From Gymnothorax reevesii (taxonomy: Eukaryota; Chordata; Actinopteri; Anguilliformes; Muraenidae), in contig CM056580.1 of the NCBI GenBank assembly GCA_029721435.1, positions 21,584,367-21,648,366 of the forward strand: a DNA stretch of 64,000 nt, given 5' to 3'. Both the position numbers and the translations under genes were made by a program. Below are positions 1 to 11,968 of this stretch, piece by piece. How positions within the stretch are numbered: the first letter of the stretch is position 1; the number at the start of each line of letters is the position of its first letter. The notes beneath the pieces were generated by a model. The model did not search any database, was not told where the DNA came from, and was given only the letters and a program-made list of their open reading frames with translations.

Positions 1-770
1 GTTTAACCAATGGAAGTATTGTCGAATGGATTCCAGGACAGTTGCGTTTAATTAACCCTGGGGACGCATTTACTGAGCAATGATGGTTTGCGCTGCAGGT
101 TTGTCTCGAAATCCACGCAGGTGTTCCCGAAATTATCAATTCTAATTCTAATTTGGAGTCAGATTTTTAACGAGGATATAGCTAAATTTTGTATTCTACT
201 TGTTCTATGGAGTCAGATTAATCGTAACCATTGCGTTTTCATGCCCCGTCCTCGGACGGTGAAAAATATCCATTATATTGTGATTCACCCCAGCCAGAGG
301 AATGCTCTAATTAAAGTTAGACAAAGAGAACACCGTTAGAACTGCTAAATTTGGGCTTTTACAATAGAATCATGAATACGGATTATTTTCATGTTCTTAA
401 ATCCAACTGTGCATATTATGATTCTCATGAAAGGACAGTCAACACAAAAATATCACTTACGGCAGGATTTGGAAAGGCTAGAGGCTTCATCAGTGTGAAG
501 GAGTGTGGACTCCAGGAAAAAGGGTTCGGATTGAGAGGCAAGATATCGAGTGTGATTTCCGGTCAGAGAATTCACAGGCGCAGATCCGCAGTTTCTTCTC
601 CTTTAATCTGCCCATTTGTGTAACACTGACTAAGATGGATTTCTTTGAGGTCAATAATTATTTTTAAATGTACATTTCAGTGTTCATGTGGTCAGGTCAG
701 GGTTCAAATGATTTTTTCTGCATTCACGCACTAAACACAGGAATACAATACGTTTTGGCTGAATGTCTGG
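1..770. other. No recognisable feature
   Basis: I see no coding pattern, inverted ends or repeat family in this stretch. The short open frames here have no recognisable motif. Confidence 0.5.
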
Positions 771-1212
771 TGTTATGGCCCCAATTTGTTACTACCTTTT
801 AAAACAACAGCAACAGCAAGGGATGACAGACACAGTTTTAAAAACTCAATCACATTTAATTATCAAAGACAATAACAACTAACTAACCTAAAGACCAAGA
901 TTGAATTATGTACAAAACATAAATATTTACAATCCCTTTTCGTGGGGGGGGGGCTTGGTGATGTCCTGGATGATGAAAATGCTCAAACACAGGCAAAGAA
1001 ATCCACAAAAGAAACGTCACAGGTCTTGAACAGAATGGCAGGTCTGGTCATCTTCTTGCAATTTCTCCTACTACTTTACTGTCTCAATTCTTTTCCTTAT
1101 ATACTCTTTTGCAGACCCCACCCACATTTAGACCTCTTTTTTTAAATTTTCTGAGACTTGCCCCAGACATGTCCAGGACATGTCTAAACATGACTCCAGT
1201 CTGAGCTTAACA
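771..1212 (-). mobile_element. Possible solo LTR (weak)
   Basis: The segment starts TGTTATGG and ends TTAACA on the plus strand, so it has TG...CA ends with a short TGTTA/TAACA inversion. Read on the minus strand it has a TATATAAGG promoter-like box near 1095-1105. I found no matching target duplication (TCTGG on the left, AAAAA on the right), so the assignment is tentative; it could be unrelated AT-rich DNA. Confidence 0.25.
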
Positions 1213-1262
1213 AAAAAAAGGTAAATACTGCCATCTAGTGGCCTATATTCACATTACACTGG

Positions 1263-3314
1263 CAAGGTTATAATAGTTCAGTTTTATTTCGTTTTGACTT
1301 TTATTTTTCCAATTCAGTTAGTTTTAATTAGCTTTTAGAGTGGGTTTTCTAGATTTTATTAGTTTTCGTTGTTTTTAGTTTTAGTTTAGTTTTAGTTTTT
1401 TTTCATACTTTGGGTTATTTGTCAGGTGCAGGATTCTAAATGATTAGGGTAAGTATTGTGAAATAAAACTCAACAAAAGATGCCTGTAAAAAAAAATTAT
1501 TCAGAAACATGAACAAAAAACCCATTTGTGAAACAAGTCGCATTTGTGGACAGCCGGGAGTCTCAGGGAGCTCACTCTGAGTAAAACATGAACAAACTCA
1601 ATAACCCTATACACTCTACAGGTTTGAGTCACTTTTTGTCCAAAATTACCAACTCAAAAATAAATTAAGTACTTGGCTTCTCAGCACTAGATGCAGGCAT
1701 AGGGGGCACCAGGGAGGGGCTAAATGGTGCTGCAGCTACTCCTGGAATAGCCACAGCACTCCCAAGAAATTCAAGTGATTTTCATATTACTTGTGTCAGC
1801 AGTTTTCGAGGTTGAAAAATTCGCTGCGAGTTTATGGAAGGGCACTGTAGCACAAAAAAACTTTCTTGAATTTAAAAAAGAAATGAACATATAGCGAATC
1901 CTCATACAAATATACTGCAAAAGTTTTGTTACCTCAGTGCTCGTCTTTATCGGCGAAATCTCCAGTGTTTGACATTGTCTGCACACGCGATGAGCCACCG
2001 AGCTATGTGATGAGAGCAAGCAATTTTCGAGCTATCCACCAGAAACACTGAAATCTGCAAGCCCATGTATCTCACCTCAAACCCCTATTTCCTTTAAAAT
2101 AACTTACTGGCCAACCGTACTTTTAAAACTGGACATGTATGTTGTGCCACCCGGCGATAATGTTATGAAATGAAAACAAAGCAGAACGTAGCGGATCTGC
2201 TTTCAGATTAGAAATGATTATATCTACAGACAGCGGATGTTCTATGCATATTTGTGTAAACAATTGTGTAGTAACTAGCCTACCGTTTATTCGAAGCATC
2301 AGGGCGAACATTTGAGTGTTTACTTTGCTGACGAAACTGTTCACAAAAAGATGGCAATGCAGCTTTACATCGGAGAATGCCGACGCGAGTAGCCTATATA
2401 TTTAAATGTCGCGTGAATAGTTTTATTCATAATTTGAAAAAAGTAAATTAATGAATTTTGATAATATATTATTTTTAGACTAAAAACATAGAAGCAAAAC
2501 AGATGGTCTGCTTCAGCCAATGGACGCAGCGCCCGTTTTACTTCTGACCTTGAAGTGAGTCGGCCTCTTGACTGCAAGTTGATTTGACTAGTTGGTAACT
2601 GGCTGTGTGATTTTGTGTTCTCAGCACTTTGGCTGAAACATGCAGTGTTTGCAGCTCCTTGTGTTCAGGGCCCGTCTGTGGCAGAGTTGTGTGAAACTTT
2701 ATTTTCAGAGGTTTACGTTGGCAGGCTTATGAACTTAATATCTATTTTTGTACAACATATATCAGAGTGACATAGGCTAGTAATAGTTGCGGAACAGGCA
2801 TCGTTAAGGCGGCCGTGTACAGGCGTCTGGGTAGCCTACGTGTACCAGGGTTCTGATGAGACCGACATAATAACAAACACCCCCAAGATGCACCTTCTTT
2901 AAAGAGTCAAGCATCCCCATAGCACCTGCTAAAGAAAATCTCTGCCGCTGCCACTGGATGCAGGTGCAGATTTTTGACATATCGGTGCAGTAGATTAACA
3001 ATACAGTATCCCGACTGTAAACAAGAAGTGACGTGAGGTGCCGTATGGTGCCGCCAGCTCCCGCAAAACAGCTCGAGCGAAATTTCATATCAATCCAAAG
3101 GGCTTATAAACACATTGACAAAGACGAAAACGAAGGGAATTTTATCTGTAATTTCAGTACGTTTTACTTAGTTTTGTAAACACACAATACAGTTTCAGTT
3201 AGTTGTCGTTTTTTTCTTTTAATTATAATTTTTATTTATTTCAGTTAACAAAAATGTTTTTTTCAATTTTAGTTTTTGTTATTTTGTTCGTTTTCGTTAA
3301 CAATAATAACCTTG
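1263..3314. mobile_element. Non-autonomous DNA transposon with short TIRs
   Basis: The left end reads CAAGGTTATAATAGTT, and the reverse complement of the right end (3299-3314) reads CAAGGTTATTATTGTT, differing at two positions. Inside the ends both sides are rich in TTTTAGTTTTAGTTT and TTTCGTTAACAA, the look of a common fish hAT-like family that begins CAAGGTTAT. No transposase reading frame is visible in the 2 kb between. I could not find a clear 8 bp target duplication, so the superfamily is an inference from the end sequence and the exact ends may be off by a few bases. Confidence 0.5.
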
Positions 3315-3959
3315 ATGTCCAGAGACACAGGGCAAACACACAGCAGACACACAAGGTCATTGTGAAGTTCTACAGAAAACAGGAAGTCGGCTAATTATGA
3401 TGTCATCACGTCAAAACTAAAGATTGGGCTTTCTCACAATCAGGAAAGAGATGGAAAAAGAGTGACAATCCACAGGGAAGCTCATTCAATTGGAACAATT
3501 ATTGGGAAAGCCTCCATCAAGAACCACTGATGAGAATTGATTCATCCAGAGCTGGTAATATCAACAGAAATAAAGTCTTCAAAGGCAGGGCTATGATATA
3601 TAGTCAATGTACGACTGTGTCATGGCAAATCTCTACCATAAAGAACCTATATTATGAGGGGCGGGGGAGTTTCTCCCAGGTCTGTCCAGCTGTATAATGG
3701 CCTTCACAACATCCAACACCCCTAAGATTCACCTTGAAGACCCAACATTCTGCTGATTAATACCCAACACCCTTTTCCACATCAGAATCTGAACCTTGCG
3801 GCTTGAAATTCCTGCTGTCTTCCCGATCACACACTGGCCTGCACAGCATACTTTACACCTCCCCACTCTGTCTGGGTGCTCTGAACTCTCCTATGGCCCA
3901 GCCCAAACAGCCCTCCTGTTCCCTTCCCTTCCTGTTCCCTTCAATCAGCGACCTTGTGC
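3315..3959. other. No recognisable feature
   Basis: Low-complexity-free DNA between a DNA transposon and the L2 LINE. No coding or repeat signature was recognised. Confidence 0.4.
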
Positions 3960-4332
3960 TGGACTTCCGGTTTGAGTGAACGCTGGCGTGAATGTCTGCC
4001 GCTGCTCTCCGGCTCTACTTCGTAATGTTTGTCGTGTCCTTCGAATAATCGTATTTTTCCTTCTCGCGGATTATTTACGCTTATTTACCGAAAACTGCAA
4101 CTGAATCGGCATCGGACTGTGACTCTGGACTGCACTCACCTGGATGCGTTGTTCCGATTTTGGTCCGAATATCTCCCACCGGCCTAACCCGAGCCTTCGC
4201 TGCTCCAGATACCTGAACTAACCTGGCTACTTGCATGTAAGTTTCCGCTTTCTTGCTGTGGTCAGTATACTGCGTTTTGTTTTGAGATGGTAGTTTTCCA
4301 ACTGCTTCTCTAAATTTAACGCTGGTTTCTGG

Positions 4333-7300
4333 GTGCCATTACTGGCTGCTAGCTGGCTAACGTGGTTTTACTTCCAACTTGGCCGTGTGAGAGCTTATTT
4401 TACGGACGGAAGGTATCGAATTATTTACGCGACAAGGGAAAGTAGGCCAATGTCTTATTCACTTCGTCCGCTCCTGATATTTTGTGCATATAAAAGGGAC
4501 CTGTGGAACATCTGGCACGGTATATTGTGTCTCTCATTGGGTCTGCTTTCGCTGCTCACTATGGGTTACTCGTATTCTACATCGGACCTCCTACACCTGA
4601 ACTTCTCGTCTCGTCTTCCGTCCAGGACTTATAAACTTTGCGTTGCTCTTGGAATTGCTCGCCGCCCACCCTATGTACATCGCGGCGCTCGGCACAGTCT
4701 CTGCATGCCTGTCGGCATCAACACTGACGGCTTCATTCCTGTCATCCGTCCCCTCTCGTCCTCACGATGCACCGCAAGACGGCGAGTCAAAAATAACGGC
4801 GTGAATCATCTAAATCTTCGCGAGTTGGAATACCGGCGAAATCCATCCGCATCTCCCTCACCTACGGTCTCCGCAAAAATGGCATTGATAAATGCGCGAT
4901 CGGTGTCAAATAAGTCATTTATCTTGAACGACTTTTTTATTTCACAGAGTTTAGACTTTCTATTTGTAACCAAAACTTGGCTGACCGTCGGCGACTCCAG
5001 CCCTCTGTGTGAACTCTCTCCTCCTAATTGTGGCTTTTTTAATTCCCCAAGGGCCAGCGGGAAAGGTGGTGGCTTGGCCACAGTTTTCAAAAGGCAGTAC
5101 AAATGCAGGCAGCTGTCAGTCGATCAGTTCTCTAGTTTTGAAGCGCAAGTGATTGCAGTTGATTTAACAAGCCCTTTACTTGTTGCTTTAGTTTATAGAC
5201 CACCCAAATTCAATAAGAATTTTATCCAAGAATTCTCTGATTTCCTTTCTTTCATTGTACCTTGTTATGATAAGGTTTTAATCATAGGAGATTTTAACAT
5301 TCACGTTTGCTGTAAATCAAAGCCTCTGGTGAAAGACTTTTTGAATCTTGTTGAATCTTTTAATTTAACACAATCTGTATTGGTCCCTACGCATGAACAT
5401 GGCCATACTCTTGATCTGGTGTTCTCATTAGGTTTTCCTGTTGACAATGTTATGGTTGTTGATGCTGCTATTTCTGATCACAAACCTGTTCTGTTTGACT
5501 CCATCTTATCTTGCTCTGTTCTGCACGTTTCCAGCTGTTTTTATCTCACTCGCTCCATCAATTCTTCTACGGCTAAGCTCTTTTCCGATATGTACCTTGA
5601 TATACATGATGACCATAAAATTACTACCTCTCCCTGTACTACCTCCGATGAGCTTGCTGGCCAGTTTAACACATTATGTGCTAATATTCTGACTAAGGTT
5701 GCTCCTCTGATACCTAGGAAACCTAAACCTCAAACTCAGCCTTGGCTAAACAGCAGTACTCGCGCACTCAGGCAGGAGTGCAGAAAACTAGAACGCAAAT
5801 GGAAAAAAGACAAGCTTCAAGTTTCCTACCAAATTTTAATTAACAGTTTAAAATCATACCAGTGTGCTGTTAAAGCAGCTAAAATTAGCTATTTATCGGA
5901 TATTATTTCTAGGAACTCACATAGGCCAAAAGTGCTGTTTAGAACACTAAATAAACTCACCAATGCCTCTTCACCTATTTTTGCGGATGCAACTTCCAAC
6001 ACTTGCAATGTCTTTTTAAAGTTTTTCACAGACAAGATCCATCAAATACGTTCTCATATCTCTCCCTCTGGTGATGACCCATCTGCACTAACTGCCCCAT
6101 CCTGCTCTTTCAGCCAGTTCCAGCCCATCTCTCTTTCTCAGCTCAGTGACATCATTTTAAACATGCATCCCACGAACTGCACTCTGGATATCTTTCCTTC
6201 TCGTCTTCTCAAAGAGCTACTGCCTATCATTGGGCCAAGCATTATGGCTATAATAAACACTAGTCTGCAGCATGAGTCAGTTCCGCTCAGTTTCAAACAA
6301 GCTGTGGTCCAGCCGCTCTTGAAAAAACCTAATCTCGACACCACAGTTCTAAATAATTTTAGACCTGTATCTAAGTTGTCATTCCTGTCAAAAATTTTGG
6401 AGAAGGTTGTCTTTTACCAGCTTTCTTCATATCTTAATCAACATGAAATCACTGACAAGTTTCAGTCTGGTTTCAGGTCTTTTCACAGTACTGAGTCAGC
6501 ACTTTTGAAAGTGTCTAATGATCTGTTATTATCTCTCGATTCAGGGTCCTGTGTTGTGCTCGTATTACTGGACCTCTCTGCGGCCTTTGATACCATCGAC
6601 CATGGCATTTTGTTGGACCGCCTTAAATTTAGTGTTGGTATTTAGGGCAATGCACATGATTGGTTTGGATCATATTTAAAGGACCGGTCATTTTCTGTAC
6701 AAATAGGAAATCTGTCCTCGTCCTCAGCTGCAATCACCTGTGGTGTTCCTCAAGGGTCCATTTTAGGCCCCCTCCTGTTTTCCCTTTATATGCTCCCACT
6801 GGGCTCTGTTTTCCAGAAACACAAGGTTTCGTACCATTGTTACGCTGATGATACTCAGCTGTACCTTTCCCTAAGACCTGATCAAACCTCCTGCTTGCAG
6901 CCCTTAGTCAATTGTTTAAATGATGTCAAAACTTGGATGAACAACAATTTTCTTCAATTAAATGAGGGAAAAACAGAAGTTATTATTTTTGGGCCCCTTG
7001 GCTTGTCTGAAATCACTAAAGGAAAACTTGGTCCCCTCTCTGTCAACACACACTCTGTAATAAAAAATCTCGGTGTCTTCTTTGATTCTTCTCTCAATTT
7101 TGAAAATCAAATTAGTGCAGTGGTTAAGAGCAGCTTTTTTAAACTCCGACGTATTTCTAAATTAAAACCTCTGCTCTCCCAAGCAGACCTGGAGACTGTT
7201 ATCCATGCTTTTATCACATGTCGGTTGGATTATTGTAATTCTCTATACTTGGGTATCTCACAGTCCTGCCTCTCCCGACTTCAGTTAGTTCAGAACGCTG

Positions 7301-7671
7301 CAGCTCGCCTCTTAACTGGGTCAAGAAAGAGGGACCACATCTCCCCTGTCTTGGCAGCCCTGCATTGGCTACCAGTTAAATTTCGTGTTGATTTCAAAGT
7401 TTTATTATTTGTTTTTAAAGCTCTCCATGGCTTGGCTCCAGGGTATATATCAGATCTTGTCTCGCCCTACTCCGCTGCACGGTCCCTAAGATCATCCAAT
7501 AAACTGCTCTTGTCGGTTCCTCGGTCAAACCTGAAAACCAAAGGTGACCGCGCCTTTTCAGTCGCGGCTCCTCAACTGTGGAATAAACTACCTCTAGACA
7601 TCAGGTCCTCACCTTCTCTTGCCATTTTTAAATCGCGTCTGAAAACTTATTTTTATTCTCTTTCTTTTTAA
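4333..7671 (+). pseudogene. L2 LINE ORF2: APE endonuclease + reverse transcriptase, one in-frame stop
   Basis: Would encode the endonuclease-reverse transcriptase used for target-primed reverse transcription. Residues 1-182 are a basic N-terminal region without a clear domain. The APE-type endonuclease starts near MALINARS (residue 183), with GDFNIH at 319-324 and SDH at 381-383. The reverse transcriptase carries [18 protein letters not shown] and the catalytic YADD at 6841-6852. A conserved C-terminal block with HWLPV and [10 protein letters not shown] ends at 7671. The frame is the same before and after a single TAG at 6643-6645, so no frameshift is needed. The expected catalytic glutamate of the ETWL motif is Lys214 here (codon AAA, 4972-4974). 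Both lesions predict an inactive protein. The family assignment is from motif order and is firm; the L2 clade is likely. Confidence 0.9.
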
Positions 7672-7974
7672 TCCGCTTGTTTATCTGTCTTTGTCATGTC
7701 AATTTTTTTTTTTTTTTTTTTGTGTACCATTTTCCTGTTGCAGTTCTATGCTTGTCTTTTGACTGTCCCATTAATTGTGTGCATTTTTATCTTTATTTAT
7801 TAATTTATCTGCTTCTGTCTGTTTTATATGTGTATTCTTTTATGTTGACTTCGTTTAACTGTTTATTGATTTTATAGTTGTTTTAGTTTTCCCATTTTTT
7901 TTTTTTTTTGGCCAATTGCCACTGTACAGCACTTTGGTTCAACTCTGTTGTTTTAAATGTGCTTTATAAATAAA

Positions 7975-8002
7975 CTTGACTTGACTTGACTTGACTTGAC
8001 TT
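7975..8002 (+). repeat. (CTTGA)5 3' tail of the L2 LINE
   Basis: Five perfect CTTGA units plus a partial one directly follow the AATAAA-containing 3' end of the LINE. Such short tandem tails form during target-primed reverse transcription of L2/CR1 elements. Confidence 0.9.
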
Positions 8003-10149
8003 CATTTATGCTACCTTTTGTCACATTCAGTTATGTTCCCTGGCCAATCAGATCTCCAGTTACAATTGAACAGTCATTCCAGAAACGAAGACCTCTAGTA
8101 AAATTGCTGACCATACAGAATTGCTATTAGGAAATGATCTAATTACAAAATTGTTTAAAAATTTCATGACTTCAATTTTACTGCATCTCTTCAATTGTAT
8201 CACATTTCTTTGTGTTTGGAACCTGGCATTCCAACATCAAGATTATGATAAAGTATTTTAGATGTCCTTGAGTGATGTTGTGCAGCAATGTCACCTGCTA
8301 TCTGGTTGGTTTTCAAACAACCAAAAAAAATTGCATCTTTTACACTTTAAATATCAGTGTTTTCAAATGAAGGAAATGTAATATCACAGCCCTTTAATTC
8401 AAAATTGTAAATTTGTCTGCTCCGGTTTGATTCTGATGCTTGTGGCAATATTTATACACTACTCCTGACCATCCTTTCCCTTATTAGCAAGTAAAGTTGC
8501 AGAAAAGGCTGGGAGAGTTGATTAAATTTTTTTCTTCCTGATTAAATAATCCTCATTATCAAAGGCCAGTTCCTGACAAGCTTATCATTGTTCTTATAAT
8601 ATATAGTTAATTTCAAGTGCATTCATTTTTCAGATAATTTAATATTCCTTCCTGGGTATACATTTGATATGGCGATATACCAGAAATGCATTAATTCCTC
8701 GTATGAATTCAACACACGTCTGAGACACTTTTCCCACCTATCCACAGACAGTGACAGTAAACTCCAGGGCCCCAATACTGCTGGGGTTGCCATGTTTGCC
8801 TTGTCCTTCATTTGGCCGCCTGAGTTTAATAGGATCTAAATTGTGCCCCAAAATGTGTACTCCCCTCAGTTGACAGGCAAGATGTCCATACGTCAGCCCA
8901 TTCACATTGACAACTGTCTTTCCAGGATGGGTATAATGACGGTTTTTTTTTTTTTTTTTTTGAAAAGCTATATTCTTCAAATCATGTTATGGGCTTTATT
9001 CTGTAATGAAAGGCTGTATTGAGACTTTGCTATGAGGGATCCTGCAAAGTGCTAGCTCAGTTGAGCAGAGCTAGTCCCATGAACCCTGTTCAGTGTTATA
9101 TGACAGTAGGAAAAACCATCATTCATGTTTAATTATGAATGATAAATAAACTATCAGAGGCTGAGAACCTAGACAGGGGACTAATCTATTTTTGCTCACC
9201 TCCAGTCATGTCATTCAGTTATCAGAGATAAATGAATGGTGACTCAAATAAATAACTGCATAAATAAATGAATAAATGAAGCTTAGTGAAAGTTCAGTCA
9301 GGAAGACTCTCTAGCGCACTTCAACTCTTTTTATTTTCCTATCACTCACATGCATGCTCACTTTAAATCTCTGCAGTCACTGTCTGGGGCTGTCAGCTGG
9401 TGTTGCAGCTGATCTCCTCTATCCAACCATGGCCACCACAGTCGCATCACTAGCCAACCGTTCTGCTGCTCTTTTTAAAATATGTGATTTTTCTCTGCCC
9501 TAGTTCGCCCATGCTGCCATTCGCTGGCCCTCCTCCTCCTTAATGCCTCCCAACTCTCGTCAGACCTTCTGTCCTGCTGCTGCAGTTTTGTCAGCCTTCA
9601 GCCATCACCGCCACCAGTGTCTGGACTCTGTGGGGGATTTTCCTGCTGCTGCTCTGAACCGTGCTCCTGCTCTATGAGTCTTCCCGAAGAGTCCAAGTGC
9701 CAAAGCCTTGTTTAATTCTAAGCAAATGTTTCATCCGCTTATGCTGAACGCAAAATAAATATTTCCTGCTTTCACTTGAGTCTCTCCTGATTGAAATACA
9801 CACATAAATAAATACTCCAATACTTAAAATATTACATACTGCACCTTGGTAAATTTTTGAATCTGGTTCCTGGACAAATATCAGTAAAACTATACAACTT
9901 ACAAAGAATTTGAAATCTGAATGGACTGATTTTTATCATTATTTTTAACTGTACTGAGTCACATCGGGCATACAGTACATCCTAAAACTTTAGGTCAAGG
10001 AAAACAAAACTTGCAATTGATTTCTTCAGCCATCATTTCCTAAAAGTATAGCATTTCTGTAAATATCTCAGTTGTACCATCATTTCAAAGTTGTTCACCA
10101 AGAGTTCATTTCAGGTCCTCCGTAAAATATATAGCAACAACATAATAAT
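8003..10149. other. Unassigned DNA with a poly(T) tract
   Basis: No gene or element recognised. A run of about 20 T lies at 8942-8961. The 9400-9780 part is C/T-rich and ends in CAAAATAAATATTTCC, which could be the 3' end of an unidentified plus-strand retroelement, but nothing else supports that. Confidence 0.4.
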
Positions 10150-10610
10150 AATTATAATCTATCCATCCACAGTCAAAATGGTTTCTTCCACATCAGGGTT
10201 GCAGGGAAGCTGTAGCCTATCCTAGCAAAGTATGGCTCCCCGCCCTGGGGTGAGTTTCCCAAAAATCACCGCTGCTAACTCACATAGTTGGACCCATTAA
10301 TTGTGAATGGATGAACTATGTAAGTTAGCAACTACACTTTTGGGAAACGCACCCCTGATAGCTCGCCAATCCATTACAGGGTGCAAACACCATTCACACA
10401 TCTCGCACACTCATACCTACAGGCAACTTCTGAGTTTGCAGTAAGCGTGACATGCATCTCTTTGGACTGTGGGAGGAAACTTAAGTACTTGGAGGAAACC
10501 CACAGGAACACAGGGAGAACATGCCAACTCAACACAGGTTTCCCAGACCAAATTTGAGTCCTTTACGGTTTTACGGTTTTGCTGTGAGGCAAGCATGCCA
10601 CTGCGCCATC
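10150..10610 (+). repeat. Dispersed fish repeat of the TCCATCC...GTGGGAGGAAAC family
   Basis: Contains the ordered landmarks CTATCCATCC, AGCCTATCCTAGC, CGCCAATCCATTACAGGG, TTTGGACTGTGGGAGGAAAC, GGGAGAACATGCCAACTC and TGCTGTGAGGCAAGCATGCC. This word order is a very common non-coding dispersed repeat of teleost genomes. It has no coding capacity. It is interrupted at 10247-10355 by a smaller element, so it is the older insertion. A second, shorter copy lies at 50512-50668. Confidence 0.7.
10247..10355. mobile_element. 109 bp MITE nested in the dispersed repeat
   Basis: Starts GGGGTGAGTTTCCCAAAA and ends TTTTGGGAAACGCACCCC, an inverted repeat of 18 bp with one mismatch. The inner parts also pair around AACTCACATAGTTGG and AACTATGTAAGTTAGC. 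It interrupts the host repeat between ...CCGCCCT and TGATAGCTCGCC. Superfamily not determined; the target duplication is too short to define by eye. Confidence 0.75.
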
Positions 10611-11968
10611 AATAATGACAAATACAGAGTTCCTTCTTTTAGGGGCAGTCAAAAGAAAATGTATGAATTGTGTGCATGAATTTATGCCAACACTTTGCCG
10701 ACAATGCCAATATGCCATCAGCTTGCCGTGTTTTTGATACACCTGTCAGGACCTCCAATCTGTCTGTGCCGGTTTTTTTCTCTGTCAAGTGTTACAGAAG
10801 TAATTTCATTGGCATGTCCCTGAGCGCACGATGCCAAGGATTCCCCCCACCGAAAACGAGGGTGGGGGTAATTTCTCTTTCATGTGCAGCCAGGGATTGT
10901 GTGCTGCCTGTTCCTTCAATGAAAGCTTTACACCCAGAATCCTGATGCAATTCTAAATGAGGCCCTTCGGTGGATCAAAGCTCAGCCCGACTAAGAGACG
11001 ACTTTTGGTGTCAGGGTAGAGTATGCCATCGCCGGCAACTAGAGACACTTCCTTTTTCAACTGGCTCTTTCAGCTTGTCAACTTCTTTTATTTCTCTCAA
11101 ATAATGAACACTAACACACATCAATCACCTCTGTTTTATACTGGTGGAGCTGTCTCAATCATGTTCTGTTGCCTGTGAGAAAATTTTTACAATGCATTAA
11201 ATACACAACCCAACAGTTGCCTAGCAGCCTTTCTGTCAGCAGCCATATTTCCTTACTTCTTTCTATTTGCCTGGCAGAGGAACAAGGTACCTGCATGAAG
11301 GCGAACTGGATAAGCACTTGCCTTTTTTTTTACATGGATGCTTCACTTTGGTTCCTGACAATACAAAGCATACAATTGTTTGTTTGTTTGACCTGTGTTG
11401 CTTGCAATTCATTTATATCATAGAGCAAGCCTTTAAATTAAGCGTACATCATTTAATTACCTTTGATTCATAATGCATATTGAGTTGTGGATTTGTTGTT
11501 CAACTGTATCTGTGAAAAGCAAACATGAATACATGAATAAATCATAATGTCTTTTCAAATTAATAACTTTTTAAGGCATATAAATGGCTTTTGGGCTCTT
11601 CTAAACAGACTGATTTTGGCGTGACTCTGCAAGTATTATGTGTGTTCTAGCACAGCATTTTGATTTAGCAGGGTTCTCAACAGCAACTGGAATAAAATGA
11701 ACGCTACACCTTTTGATAGTGTCCCCACATTATAGTACTTTTGCTTAGCTTGTTACAATTTTCATATCATCCGCTGGTTTTGTATACATTGTGTGATTGC
11801 TGGGTTAAATTTTCTTGTTACCTGAAGCAAAATGAAACCAGGGAAACTGTTATCTACACCTCAGGTAACTACTGTTTACAAGCTGTGGACATGGACTGGA
11901 ATAGAATATCATGTTAAAGCAAAGTCCCTGGCTGTGCTTAAATATTTCAGGAGATCAGATGGTACTAA
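10611..11968. other. No recognisable feature
   Basis: No coding motif, terminal repeat or RNA gene seen. Short open frames at 10670-10945 and 11169-11473 have no recognisable similarity. Confidence 0.4.

Larger units (their letters stand above)
3960..8002 (+). mobile_element. L2-clade LINE retrotransposon, near full length
   Basis: A roughly 4 kb non-LTR retrotransposon. It has a GC-richer 5' leader (about 3960-4332), one long endonuclease-reverse transcriptase frame (4333-7671), a T-rich 3' UTR, and a 3' end that runs through CTTTATAAATAAA into five CTTGA repeats. Short 3' tandem tails instead of poly(A) are characteristic of L2/CR1 elements, and the protein motifs fit the L2 (Maui-like) clade. 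The 5' boundary is approximate because I found no target duplication. Most LINE copies are strongly 5'-truncated; this one is not. Confidence 0.85.

Noticed and set aside
6660..6848. Short ORF overlapping the L2 reverse transcriptase
   Set aside because: The conserved RT motifs ([14 protein letters not shown]) are in the other frame, continuous with the flanking coding region; this is a shadow frame.
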